In this document: in pieces, positions 5,473-13,883 of the stretch
Layout of the letters: each line of letters begins with the position of its first letter
How positions within the stretch are numbered: the first letter of the stretch is position 1
Position numbers and translations under genes: made by a program
Assembly (NCBI GenBank): GCA_030598905.1
Contig: JAUVPA010000006.1
Location: forward strand, 1 to 16,636
Direction: 5' to 3'
Source: Acidimicrobiia bacterium
GTDB lineage: Bacteria; Actinomycetota; Acidimicrobiia; Spongiisociales; UBA5794
Length of the DNA: 16,636 nucleotides
The notes under the pieces: generated by a model
Told to the model about the DNA's origin: nothing
Database searches by the model: none
Seen by the model: only the letters and a program-made list of their open reading frames with translations

Positions 5473-7622
5473 GGAGCGGTAGTGGTCGGCGGTGTCGACG
5501 TCGTGGGCGGAGGGGGCTCAGACGTTGTCGTTGTTGTTGTTGTAGCCGGTGGACCGTAGAGAGTCACCTCGAGAATCGTGCCCTCATCCACCTCAGCGCC
5601 TGCGGTGGGCAGCTGCGCCGAGACCGTGCCTTCTTGTTCGGGTGTGGGTGCCTCGCCGCTCGTCCCGAGGACGTTGAACGACATCCCCGCCGCGGTTGCT
5701 GCGGCGAGGGCATCCGCTTCGGTCATGTCAAGCACGTCGGGCACGGTCACTTTCTGGAGGACGCCCAACTCGACCACGACGTCGGTTCCCACTTCGGCGG
5801 TTGCTCCCCGGGTCGGTGACTGCTCGGCGATCTTGCCGACGAGGCCACTGTCGAGCGATACATCAACCGTGTCGTCGCTGATGGTCATGATCAGGCCGAG
5901 ACTGTTCAGCTCGACCTCGGCCTCACCGGTGGTCATGCCTACCACGTCGGGCACCTCGACCGGCTCAGGACCGATCGACACGAATACAGTGATCGTTGCT
6001 TCAGCGGGAACGACGTTGTTTCCCTCGGGTTCGGTGCGGATAACGAATCCGGCAGTCATCTCCGCAGAGAACTCATCCTCTTGCCGGATGTTGGTGAAAC
6101 CTTCGCGTTGCAACTGGAGGACGGCGTTCTCGGCAGACAGACTGGACACGTCGGGCACCTCCAATGTAGAAGGCCCGGCAGACACGACGAGATCGACAGG
6201 TGTGTCCGGAGCTTGGGCAGTCCCACCCTCGGGGCTTTGGTCGATGACGGTGTCAACTTCGGTATCCACCGTCACCTCGTAAACGATGTTGCCGACGGTG
6301 AATCCCTGCTCGAGGATCCTCGCTTCCGCAGTGGCGAGCATTTCGTCGATGACGTTGGGGACGGTGAACTCCTCGATCCCGACCGACACGACAACGTCGA
6401 CGGTCGAACCCTTGTCCACCTCGGCTCCGGCGACCGGATCGGTGCGGATGACCACGTCCGCCGGAATGGTGTCACTGTTTTCGTTTATCGGTCGCACCTT
6501 GAGATCCAACGCCTGCAACTCGGCAAATGCTTCTGTCGTCGGCTTGTTCGCCACGTTGGGCACCGTCACCGACTCGGCAACCGGTGTCCCACCGGAGAGC
6601 AGTCGCCACAAGATGAAGATGCCCACTCCCAACACGACGAGGAGGCCGACGACGGCGGCGATGTAGCTCGCCTGGCTTCGTTCTTCGACGGGCTGGTAGG
6701 AAACGACACGAGCGGTCTCGTCGGGGGGAACTGTGGGAGGCGGCGCTGTGATGAGAGCCGTTGCGGCGGCAGCGGCCGTGGCGCCGGCGGCCACAGGCTG
6801 GCGCCCCGCCATGTAGAGGAGGACATCCTGGCGCATGTCTTCCGCGCTTTGATACCTCTCGGCGGGTTCTTTGGCCATGGCTCGACCGACCACAGCAGCG
6901 AGTTCGACGGGAACGTCGCCGTTGGCGTGGTCGACGGGAGTGGCGTATTCCGAGACATGCTGATAGGCAACGGCTACGGGGCTCTCGCCGGTAAACGGGG
7001 GTCGCCCGGCCAGCATCTCGTAGAGGACCACCCCCAGGGAGTAGACGTCGGAGCGTTCGTCGGCCGGCAGTCCCTGCGCCTGTTCCGGACTGAAGTACGT
7101 GGCGGTCCCGATGACAGCGCCGGTTCGCGTCAGCTCCTCCGAGTCGTCGAGCGCTCGAGCAATCCCGAAGTCGGTGACCTTCACACCGCCTTCCTGCGTG
7201 ATCATGATGTTGCCGGGTTTGATGTCGCGGTGAAAGACGCCGGCTTGATGGGCGACGGTCAAGGCGGCTGCGGCCTCGGCGGCGATCTCGGCGGCCCTGC
7301 GGGGGAGGAGCGCTCCTTCGGACTTGAGGATCTCACGCAGCGTCCTGCCCTTGATGAGCTCCATCACCATGAAGTAGGTGTCGTCCTCTTTGCCCCAGTC
7401 GTAGATCGCCACGATGTTCGGGTGGCTCAGGTTGGCAGCGGCCTGAGCCTCACGGCGGAATCGGGTGACGAAGGCGTGGTCCGATGCGAAGTTGGAGTGG
7501 AGGATCTTGACCGCGACGCGACGGTTGAGAAGCGTGTCTTCAGCTTCCCATACATCGGCCATGCCACCCCTGGCGAGGTGACCCAACAGCCGGTAGCGGT
7601 CTTGGAGAACGCGGTCTTCCAT
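5469..7622 (-). CDS. pknB: PknB-type transmembrane Ser/Thr kinase with five PASTA domains
   Basis: This 717-residue membrane kinase senses peptidoglycan fragments or lipid II and phosphorylates cell-wall and division proteins. The kinase domain (about 10-270) has 'LARGGMADVWEAED', Lys39 in 'VAVKIL', 'HRDIKPGN' (131-138), DFG (151-153), the activation loop 'LTRTGAVIGTATYFSPE' with Thr165 and Thr167 at the places phosphorylated in mycobacterial PknB, and 'RSDVYSLGVVLYE'. A proline/alanine-rich juxtamembrane stretch leads to one helix (about 320-341). Five extracellular PASTA repeats follow (about 351-415, 418-483, 486-551, 554-619, 623-689), then a Thr/Pro-rich tail with seven consecutive threonines. 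Mycobacterial PknB has four PASTA repeats. ATG 7622 is preceded by TACCAT 10 bases upstream, suggesting a very short leader. mutY follows with a 4-base overlap; the ATPase gene diverges from it. Confidence 0.96.
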   Translation of the reverse strand: MEDRVLQDRYRLLGHLARGGMADVWEAEDTLLNRRVAVKILHSNFASDHAFVTRFRREAQAAANLSHPNIVAIYDWGKEDDTYFMVMELIKGRTLREILKSEGALLPRRAAEIAAEAAAALTVAHQAGVFHRDIKPGNIMITQEGGVKVTDFGIARALDDSEELTRTGAVIGTATYFSPEQAQGLPADERSDVYSLGVVLYEMLAGRPPFTGESPVAVAYQHVSEYATPVDHANGDVPVELAAVVGRAMAKEPAERYQSAEDMRQDVLLYMAGRQPVAAGATAAAAATALITAPPPTVPPDETARVVSYQPVEERSQASYIAAVVGLLVVLGVGIFILWRLLSGGTPVAESVTVPNVANKPTTEAFAELQALDLKVRPINENSDTIPADVVIRTDPVAGAEVDKGSTVDVVVSVGIEEFTVPNVIDEMLATAEARILEQGFTVGNIVYEVTVDTEVDTVIDQSPEGGTAQAPDTPVDLVVSAGPSTLEVPDVSSLSAENAVLQLQREGFTNIRQEDEFSAEMTAGFVIRTEPEGNNVVPAEATITVFVSIGPEPVEVPDVVGMTTGEAEVELNSLGLIMTISDDTVDVSLDSGLVGKIAEQSPTRGATAEVGTDVVVELGVLQKVTVPDVLDMTEADALAAATAAGMSFNVLGTSGEAPTPEQEGTVSAQLPTAGAEVDEGTILEVTLYGPPATTTTTTTSEPPPPTTSTPPTTTAP
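5523..5543. repeat. Trinucleotide (GTT/ACA-type) microrepeat in the pknB tail
   Basis: A GTT-rich run on the + strand encodes, on the minus strand, the polythreonine segment (residues 694-700) of the extracellular kinase tail. The repeat is mildly imperfect (ACG codons interrupt ACA codons). Such tracts may change length by slippage without shifting frame. Confidence 0.6.
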
Positions 7623-7632
7623 CCGGCAGAAG

Positions 7633-7638
7633 ATGGTA
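7633..7638 (-). promoter_or_regulatory. Candidate -10 element for pknB
   Basis: On the minus strand TACCAT lies 10 bases before the pknB ATG, predicting an untranslated leader of only a few bases. No -35 element is clear. The 89-base gap between pknB and the divergent ATPase must carry both promoters. Confidence 0.4.
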
Positions 7639-7697
7639 CGTGAGGGGTGCGATTACGGACCGTCGTACTCCACTACTCGTGCGAGTGCGGTCGCCGG

Positions 7698-7703
7698 TAC
7701 CTT
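7698..7703 (+). promoter_or_regulatory. Candidate -10 element for the Ca2+ ATPase gene
   Basis: TACCTT lies 8 bases before ATG 7712 and there is no Shine-Dalgarno-like sequence between them, which fits a leaderless transcript. It also argues against the upstream GTG 7640, which would place the promoter inside the coding region. Confidence 0.4.
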
Positions 7704-7711
7704 GGTGCACG

Positions 7712-10429
7712 ATGACCGCCAACCTGCGCACCGACTGGTACCGCATCACGGCTGAAGCCGTGGCCGAATCGATCGGGTCACCGGAATCTGGCCTCGACGA
7801 GGCAACGGTCAGTGACCGCCTCGAAAGATACGGGCCGAATGAGCTCGAGGAAAAGGGCGGTCGCAGTCGCGGGCAGATCCTCCTCGCTCAATTCGCCTCC
7901 GTTCTGACCTTCGTCCTGCTCGCTGCTGCGGTGATCTCCGCGTTACTCGGCGACTGGCTGGAGATGATTGCCATCCTGTTGATCGTCGTGCTCAACGCCG
8001 TGATGGGTTACACCCAGGAGTACCGGGCCGAAGCGGCGATGGAGGCACTGAAGAAGATGTCGGTGCCGACGGTGCGTGTGAAACGCGGCGGCCAAGTGGA
8101 GGAGGTCTCATCACGCGACCTCGTCCCGGGCGATCGTGTGTTCCTCGAGACCGGGAATATCGTTCCCGCCGACGGCCGTCTGGCGGCGGCGGTGAACATG
8201 AGGATCGAGGAAGCTGCCTTGACCGGTGAGTCCGAGCCGGTCGGCAAGGACGATTCAAAGGTTTATGCCACAGAGCGAGCGCTTGCCGAGCGTCGCAACA
8301 CCGTCTTCATGGGAACGATCGTCACGATGGGCCGTGGCGAGCTGATCGTCACCGGGACGGGCATGGACACCGAGTTGGGCCGCATCGCCGAACTTCTCCA
8401 GACCGTCGAAGACGAGAAGACACCCTTGCAGCAGCGCTTGGATCAGCTCGGCAAGGTTCTCGCTGTAGTTGTGCTCGGCATCGTGGTCGTCCTGTTCGGG
8501 CTGGGCCTGGCCCGAGGCGAGGACGTCGAGACGATGCTGCTGACGTCGGTCAGTCTGGCGGTCGCCGCGATTCCAGAGGCGCTTCCGGCCGTGGTGACGA
8601 TCGCACTTTCGCTGGGAGCGCAGAGAATGCTGAAGCGCAATGCACTGATCCGGCGGCTCCCCGCTGTGGAAACTCTCGGCTCTGTGGACGTGATTTGTTC
8701 GGACAAGACGGGCACCCTCACTCAGAATCGGATGACGGTCGTGGTTCTCGACGTCGCCAACACTCGGGTTCTCCTGCAAGGCGACGACGCCATCACTCAG
8801 GACTCGCGGGGAGCCACCGTCGGCCTTGCCTTGCTCGGTGGGGCGTTGTGCAACGACTCGGCCTTGGTCGAAGCGGAGAGTGGCCCCAAGGGGGTCGGTG
8901 ATCCGACGGAAAACGCCCTCGTTGTGGCTGCGGCGCGGCTAGGAATCTCGAAAAACGCCGTCGAATCGGTAATGCCTCGGATCGCCGAGGCGCCTTTCGA
9001 CTCCGTCCGCAAGAGGATGACAACCGTGCACCGCGTGCCGACCTCGGACGAGGACATCCCGGAGGCGCTTCGCGAGTTGTGGTCGATCGGCGAAGTCAGG
9101 CCGGAGATCATCGGCTTCACGAAGGGTGCCGTGGAAGGGCTCCTGTCGAACAGCACGGCGGTATGGGTCGAAGGTGCGGTGCGTCCCATCGATCCAGAAT
9201 GGACTCGCCGAATCCTCGAAGCCGAGGAGCAGCTGGCGACCGAGGGCAAGCGGGTGCTCGGCGTGGCCGTTCGTGGCTACGACCAGTCCCTGACCGACAC
9301 ACCGGTGGAGGAGAGCCTCGTATTTGTCGGCATGTTCGGCCTGATCGACCCGCCGCGTGACGAGGTGCCTCAATCGGTGTCTACCTGCATTTCGGCAGGC
9401 ATCCGGCCGGTGATGATCACCGGTGACCATCCATTGACGGCCCGCCACATCGCGGCCGACGTCGGCATCGCTGTGGGGGAGTCTGCCGTCGTCGGCACGG
9501 AACTCGATGCGATGGACGACGCCGCCCTAGCCGACGTTACGGAGGAAACCTCGGTGTTTGCCAGGGTGTCTCCTGAGAACAAACTCGAGCTGATCTCGGC
9601 CTTCCAATCCGCGGATCACCTCGTCGCGATGACCGGTGACGGAGTCAACGATGCGCCGGCCTTGAAGCGTGCCGACATCGGTGTCGCAATGGGCATCACC
9701 GGCACAGACGTCGCCAAGCAGGCTGCTGACATGGTTCTGCTCGACGACAACTTCGCCACGATCGTCTCGGCGGTCGAAGAAGGTCGCGTCATCTACGACA
9801 ACATCCGCAAGTTCGTCAAGTACTTGCTGACGTGCAACGCTTCCGAGCTCGCCGTCATGATTGTTGGTCCCCTCCTCGGGATGCCGCTTCCGCTCCTCCC
9901 GCTGCAGATTCTCTGGATGAACCTCGTGACCGACGGCCTGCCTGCCCTCGCGCTCGGCGTAGAGGCGGCCGAAGACGACGTCATGGACCGGCCCCCCCGA
10001 TCGGCTACCGAGACCATCTTTGGTGGCGGGACGACACCCTTCATCATCGGATTCGGCTCCCTGATGGCGGCGGTCACACTCGTCATCGGGTACGTCTTCT
10101 GGGCCGGCGACCAGGCCCACTGGCAGTCTGTTCTGTTCACGGTCCTCGTCTTCATTCAACTCGGTCTGGCGCTCGAGATCCGGTCGGAGCAGCGCCCGCT
10201 GTTCTCAATCGGCCTGTGGTCGAATCGTGCCATGCTCGGAGCGGTTGCGATCGGCCTCCTCGCCCACCTCGCCATCCTCTACTTGCCGTTCTTCCAGGCC
10301 GTGTTCAACACCGAGCCGCTCACCGCCCTCGAGTTGGGAATCGCTCTCGGTGCCACCCTTGTTGTGATGGCGGCCGTGGAGGTGCAGAAGGCGGTACTCC
10401 GGGCCCGGTCACGAGCCCGACAGGTATAA
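7712..10429 (+). CDS. P-type (IIA, SERCA-like) cation-transporting ATPase, probably Ca2+ exporter
   Basis: This protein of 905 residues carries the full P-type ATPase set: actuator 'LTGES' (170-174), phosphorylated Asp331 in 'CSDKTGTLTQN', nucleotide-binding 'FTKGA' (469-473), 'DPPR' (547-550) and hinge 'TGDGVNDAP' (641-649). Transport-site residues in the membrane match SERCA numbering: Glu289 in 'IPEALP' (E309), Asn709 and Glu712 in 'CNASEL' (N768/E771), and Asn737, Thr740 and Asp741 in 'NLVTDG' (N796/T799/D800). The TM8 residue equivalent to SERCA E908 appears to be Gln816. It would export Ca2+ or a similar ion. An open frame extends upstream to GTG 7640, but those 24 residues do not resemble the family and ATG 7712 starts the cation-ATPase N-terminal domain. 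Its 3' end overlaps the convergent pbpA end by 21 bases. Confidence 0.93.
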   Translation: MTANLRTDWYRITAEAVAESIGSPESGLDEATVSDRLERYGPNELEEKGGRSRGQILLAQFASVLTFVLLAAAVISALLGDWLEMIAILLIVVLNAVMGYTQEYRAEAAMEALKKMSVPTVRVKRGGQVEEVSSRDLVPGDRVFLETGNIVPADGRLAAAVNMRIEEAALTGESEPVGKDDSKVYATERALAERRNTVFMGTIVTMGRGELIVTGTGMDTELGRIAELLQTVEDEKTPLQQRLDQLGKVLAVVVLGIVVVLFGLGLARGEDVETMLLTSVSLAVAAIPEALPAVVTIALSLGAQRMLKRNALIRRLPAVETLGSVDVICSDKTGTLTQNRMTVVVLDVANTRVLLQGDDAITQDSRGATVGLALLGGALCNDSALVEAESGPKGVGDPTENALVVAAARLGISKNAVESVMPRIAEAPFDSVRKRMTTVHRVPTSDEDIPEALRELWSIGEVRPEIIGFTKGAVEGLLSNSTAVWVEGAVRPIDPEWTRRILEAEEQLATEGKRVLGVAVRGYDQSLTDTPVEESLVFVGMFGLIDPPRDEVPQSVSTCISAGIRPVMITGDHPLTARHIAADVGIAVGESAVVGTELDAMDDAALADVTEETSVFARVSPENKLELISAFQSADHLVAMTGDGVNDAPALKRADIGVAMGITGTDVAKQAADMVLLDDNFATIVSAVEEGRVIYDNIRKFVKYLLTCNASELAVMIVGPLLGMPLPLLPLQILWMNLVTDGLPALALGVEAAEDDVMDRPPRSATETIFGGGTTPFIIGFGSLMAAVTLVIGYVFWAGDQAHWQSVLFTVLVFIQLGLALEIRSEQRPLFSIGLWSNRAMLGAVAIGLLAHLAILYLPFFQAVFNTEPLTALELGIALGATLVVMAAVEVQKAVLRARSRARQV

Positions 10430-11878
10430 CTGGAACAGTTCCGAAGCCATCGGCGCTGCTACGGAGCCACCGGTCGCTGATTCACTGAATTCGCCACCGG
10501 CCTCGACGATCACGGCGAGGGCGATCGCCCTGCCACCCTCTTCAAGCTCCACGGGCCCGAAACCGATGAACCAGGCGTGTGGAGGGCTGTTCGAGACCTC
10601 AGCTGTGCCCGTCTTTCCTGCGATCCGGATGCCGGGCACGGATGCGTTGCGGCCGGTTCCTGAGAGCACTGCTCTCTCCATGAGGTCCCGCAGCACTGAT
10701 GCAGTTGCTGGGGACACGGCGCGGCGCCACACCACGGGTTCGGTCATCGACTCGATCGTTCCGTCCGACCGGAACACGCCTGCCACGACGTACGGCGCCA
10801 TCACCTCACCATCGTTGGCAATTCCCGCTGCCACCAGGGCCATCTGCAGTGGTGTGGCGACCACGTCACGCTGTCCGATGGCGTTGGCCGCCATGGCCGG
10901 CGGATTGGTGTCGAACGTGGCTGCTTCAGGAATGCGCGATGTCAAGACATCGAGATCGAAGGGGATGGGTTCGTTGAACCCAAAGGCCTCAGCTGTAGCC
11001 ACCAGCCCGTCTGCTCCCACAGCCATGCCGATCTGAGCGAAGGTCGTATTACACGACCGGATGAACGCAGTCTCGAGGCTCACCGCAGCGCCGTCTGCAC
11101 ACACGCCCTCGTCGAAGTTCCGAATCGTCGACGTGGTGCCCGGCAGTTCCAGCTCGATCGGATCTGGGAAGGTCGTCGATGGGCTCGCGATTCCTGCTTC
11201 GAGGGCTGCTGCGGCTGTGATCACCTTGAAGGTCGATCCCGGCGGATACGATCCGTTGATCGCGCGATCGCGGAGCGGTTCATCCGGATCGGCTTGGAGT
11301 TCTGCACCCTCGGGCGCGGCGCCCGCACCCACGAGCCCATTCGGATCGAAACCCGGAGTCGAAACCATTGCGAGGACAGCGCCGGTTGTCGGGTCGAGGG
11401 CCACGATTGCGCCTCTCTGATCGGCGAGCAGCTCTTCCGCTTTGGCCTGGAGCTCGTGATCGAGGGACAACTGAAGCCCGCGCGGCCGCGGATCACCTCC
11501 GAGGAGTGAGTTGAGGACCCCCGAGATGTTCGAATCGCGGTCGGACACGAGGTCGGAGCTTCGGGCCTTCTCCAGGCCGCGACTGCCGAAGAGAACGGAA
11601 GTGAATCCGACGGTGTGTGCGTATGTGCCTTCTTCGGGGTACGACCGCTGGAACAGTTGCTGATCCTCCGGCGAAGGGTCGGATCGGGCGATCACCGTGC
11701 CGTCCGATGTCACGATCGTCCCGCGCTCGCGGCCGGTCCGCCACGCAATCAGACGTGCGTTCCTCGGATCATCGCGATAGGTGGGCCCGGCTACCGCCTG
11801 GAGATAGGTTGCCGAGACCGCCAGCAACGCAAAGACGGCGATGATGGTGAAAGCGACATGTCGAATCGGGGCGTTCAC
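10409..11878 (-). CDS. pbpA: PbpA-type class B penicillin-binding protein (transpeptidase)
   Basis: This 489-residue protein crosslinks peptidoglycan outside the membrane. A short cytoplasmic N-terminus is followed by one signal-anchor helix (about 8-29), a small PBP dimerisation region (about 35-130) and the transpeptidase domain (about 150-485). Active-site motifs are Ser215 in 'PPGSTFKV' (S-x-x-K, Lys218), 'SCN' (275-277) and 'KTG' (422-424, 'AGKTGTAE'). The length is close to mycobacterial PbpA. Its ATG overlaps the rodA stop (ATGA), so the polymerase and the crosslinker are made together, as expected for a SEDS/bPBP pair. Its last 21 bases overlap the ATPase gene, leaving no room for a terminator between the two convergent genes. 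In this family PbpA is a known target of the PASTA-kinase pathway. Confidence 0.95.
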   Translation of the reverse strand: MNAPIRHVAFTIIAVFALLAVSATYLQAVAGPTYRDDPRNARLIAWRTGRERGTIVTSDGTVIARSDPSPEDQQLFQRSYPEEGTYAHTVGFTSVLFGSRGLEKARSSDLVSDRDSNISGVLNSLLGGDPRPRGLQLSLDHELQAKAEELLADQRGAIVALDPTTGAVLAMVSTPGFDPNGLVGAGAAPEGAELQADPDEPLRDRAINGSYPPGSTFKVITAAAALEAGIASPSTTFPDPIELELPGTTSTIRNFDEGVCADGAAVSLETAFIRSCNTTFAQIGMAVGADGLVATAEAFGFNEPIPFDLDVLTSRIPEAATFDTNPPAMAANAIGQRDVVATPLQMALVAAGIANDGEVMAPYVVAGVFRSDGTIESMTEPVVWRRAVSPATASVLRDLMERAVLSGTGRNASVPGIRIAGKTGTAEVSNSPPHAWFIGFGPVELEEGGRAIALAVIVEAGGEFSESATGGSVAAPMASELFQLYLSGS

Positions 11879-13170
11879 GATCGCTCCTCATGGGAGATCC
11901 GCGTGAGCAAAGCGACGATCACCATGCTGGCGAGCAGCGAAGATCCGCCGTATGACATGAACGGCAGTGTGATCCCGGTAATGGGGAACACTCGGAGCAC
12001 GCCGGCGAGAATCAGGGCAGCCTGGATACCGACAACGATGCTGAGACCGGCGGCGAGGTATTTCCGAAACCGGTCCCGTGCCCGCAACGCGATCCCGAAG
12101 CCGACGGTCACCAAGAGTGCATAGGCGGCGATGACGGCGATCGAGCCAGCGAGTCCGAGTTCCTCCGCCACTGCCGCGAAGACGAAGTCGGTAGCAGCAG
12201 CCGGGATGAGGTCCGGGCGGCCGAGACCGATACCGGAGCCCGTCAGGCTGCCACTACCCATCGCAAAGAGGCCCTGGACCGTCTGGTACCCGGCGCCGGT
12301 GAAGTCGGAGAACGGATCGACCCAGGCGATCACCCGCGTTTGGACGTGGTCGAACATCTCGTACGCGACCACTCCACCAAGCACGACAAGGGCCAGGCCG
12401 GTGCCAACATAGAACGCCCTGCCGGTAGCGACGTACAGCATGGTGATGAAGAGGGCGAACAGAAGCAACGACGCCCCGAGGTCGCGCTGGTAGATCAAGA
12501 CACCGAACGCGGCGAACGCCGCAACGAGCACGGGCCCGAGGTGCCGGGGCTCGGGGATCTTGAGCGGACCGATTCTTCGGCTCACCGTCGCCATCGCGTC
12601 TGCACGCTCGGCCAGGAACGAGGCGAGGAAGATCGTGAGGAACACCTTGGCCAACTCGCCCGGCTGGAACGACAGCTCTTGCCCTCCCAGCGGCAGGTCG
12701 AGACGCACCCAGAGGCGAGAGCCGTTCACGGTGGCGCCGTGCACGATCCACGAATCGGGGAACAGAGGTAGCAGCAAGAGGACCACGGCCGCGGCGAGGA
12801 AGATGTAGCGATAAGTGCGAAGCACGGCGACACCCGAAGAGCGCAGCAGCCACAACGTGAGAGCGCCGCCGGCGCCGGCAGCAAGGAACGACCAGCGCTG
12901 TAGCGCCGCCAGCTCCGAGTCGATGCGGTAGACCTCGATGAACCCAATGGCGGCGAGGAACGCAGCTATCGGCAGCACCATCGGCGTTGCGTTCGGGGCC
13001 CACGCCCGCAATGCCAAGTGAACCGAACCGAATGCGAGCGAGAACGTCACGAAGGTGAGCGCGACCTGGGCACCCAGCCAATTGCCCTGAGTGAATTCGA
13101 CCATTCCGATGCCAAGCGCGCCGAGAAACACCGCGGCAGCGAGGAAGCCGAGTTCGACGTTGCGGCTCAT
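11875..13170 (-). CDS. rodA: SEDS-family peptidoglycan polymerase (RodA/FtsW)
   Basis: This polytopic protein of 431 residues polymerises glycan strands from lipid II at the membrane. Hydrophobic segments run through almost the whole length. SEDS signatures are 'FQPGELAKVF' (168-177), 'YQRDLGASLLLF' (227-238), 'AATDFVFAAVAEELGLAG' (325-342) and 'GITLPFMSYGGSS' (399-411). Pairing with pbpA in this operon fits RodA rather than the divisome FtsW, although sequence alone does not settle this. The frame is open for 25 more codons upstream, but that extension is arginine/glycine-rich and lies over the pstP 3' end. ATG 13170 overlaps the pstP stop as ATGA and starts 'MSRNVELGFL', leading directly into the first helix. 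Confidence 0.94.
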   Translation of the reverse strand: MSRNVELGFLAAAVFLGALGIGMVEFTQGNWLGAQVALTFVTFSLAFGSVHLALRAWAPNATPMVLPIAAFLAAIGFIEVYRIDSELAALQRWSFLAAGAGGALTLWLLRSSGVAVLRTYRYIFLAAAVVLLLLPLFPDSWIVHGATVNGSRLWVRLDLPLGGQELSFQPGELAKVFLTIFLASFLAERADAMATVSRRIGPLKIPEPRHLGPVLVAAFAAFGVLIYQRDLGASLLLFALFITMLYVATGRAFYVGTGLALVVLGGVVAYEMFDHVQTRVIAWVDPFSDFTGAGYQTVQGLFAMGSGSLTGSGIGLGRPDLIPAAATDFVFAAVAEELGLAGSIAVIAAYALLVTVGFGIALRARDRFRKYLAAGLSIVVGIQAALILAGVLRVFPITGITLPFMSYGGSSLLASMVIVALLTRISHEERS

Positions 13171-13883
13171 GTGAGCACGTCGACGACCGCCACGGTCGTG
13201 TTGTCGACTCCCCCTGCGTTGTTGGCCGCCTCGATCAGCGTCCACACGGACCCTTCGACATCCTGATCGATGAGAAAGCCGAGGATCTCACCGTCGGTCA
13301 ACATCGTCGTGAGGCCATCGGAGCACATCACGACGCGGTCCCCGGCGGCGAGATGCTGCTGGTACTCGTCGACTTCAACGGGGCCCAACCCAAGGGTCCT
13401 GGTCAGCAGGTGCCGTTGTGGGTGGTTGTGGGCTGCATCCGGATCGAGGTGTCCGAGTTCGACCAACTCTGCCACGACGGTGTGATCTGTTGTCAGCTGC
13501 TCCAGTTCGCCGTCTCGAATCAGATAAGCGCGGCTATCTCCGACGTGGCCGACGGCAAGTTCGCCGTCCGCCGCAAAGAGGCCGAGCGTCAGCGTGGTGC
13601 CCATTCCTGCCAGGGCGGGGTTCTCGCGAACAGCCTCGAGAAGCCGGTTGTTGGCGGCCGATATACGCTCCTTGGGTGCTTCGGCTGCCTCGGCCGGGAC
13701 CGAGCCGACGTGTTCGATGGCAAGGCTGCTTGCGACCTCTCCGGCCACGGCGCCACCCATTCCGTCTGCGACGGCGACCAGCAGAGGTCCTTCGCTCGCT
13801 CCTGACGTGGCGGGCAAGACGGCGTCCTCGTTGTGGTCGCGGACCCGGCCTTGGTGCGTGCCCGTCGCCCAGACGTATCTCAT
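13167..13883 (-). CDS. pstP: PP2C-family Ser/Thr phosphatase (PstP-like), catalytic domain only
   Basis: This 238-residue metal-dependent phosphatase opposes PknB by dephosphorylating the kinase and its targets. PP2C motifs are complete: 'GRVRDHNEDA' (12-21), 'VADGMGG' (38-44, metal-binding Asp40), 'GHVGDSRAY' (Asp116), 'MCSDGL' (Asp189) and 'GVDNTTV' (Asp227). It ends right after the catalytic domain. Mycobacterial PstP carries an extra transmembrane helix and an extracellular domain, so this version should be cytoplasmic. Start and stop overlap fhaB and rodA respectively (both ATGA). The start is preceded by the purine-rich GAGGTGAG at the end of fhaB. Confidence 0.94.
   Translation of the reverse strand: MRYVWATGTHQGRVRDHNEDAVLPATSGASEGPLLVAVADGMGGAVAGEVASSLAIEHVGSVPAEAAEAPKERISAANNRLLEAVRENPALAGMGTTLTLGLFAADGELAVGHVGDSRAYLIRDGELEQLTTDHTVVAELVELGHLDPDAAHNHPQRHLLTRTLGLGPVEVDEYQQHLAAGDRVVMCSDGLTTMLTDGEILGFLIDQDVEGSVWTLIEAANNAGGVDNTTVAVVDVLT

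Noticed and set aside
6081..7643. A 520-codon open frame opposite pknB
   Set aside because: It is an antisense shadow created by strong G+C third-position bias. Its product is glycine/aspartate/arginine-rich without domains, while the minus strand encodes an unmistakable kinase with PASTA repeats.
7640..7711. GTG 7640 as the ATPase start
   Set aside because: The 24 extra residues do not resemble P-type ATPases and would cover the likely promoter; ATG 7712 starts the family N-terminal domain.
10399..10408. CCGGGCCCGG palindrome at the ATPase/pbpA junction as a terminator
   Set aside because: It is a 10-base palindrome inside the coding end of the ATPase gene without loop or T-tract; it is probably chance in G+C-rich DNA.
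13171..13245. Upstream extension of rodA to 13245
   Set aside because: The added residues are arginine/glycine-rich and lie over the pstP 3' end; ATG 13170 has the ATGA overlap typical of this operon.
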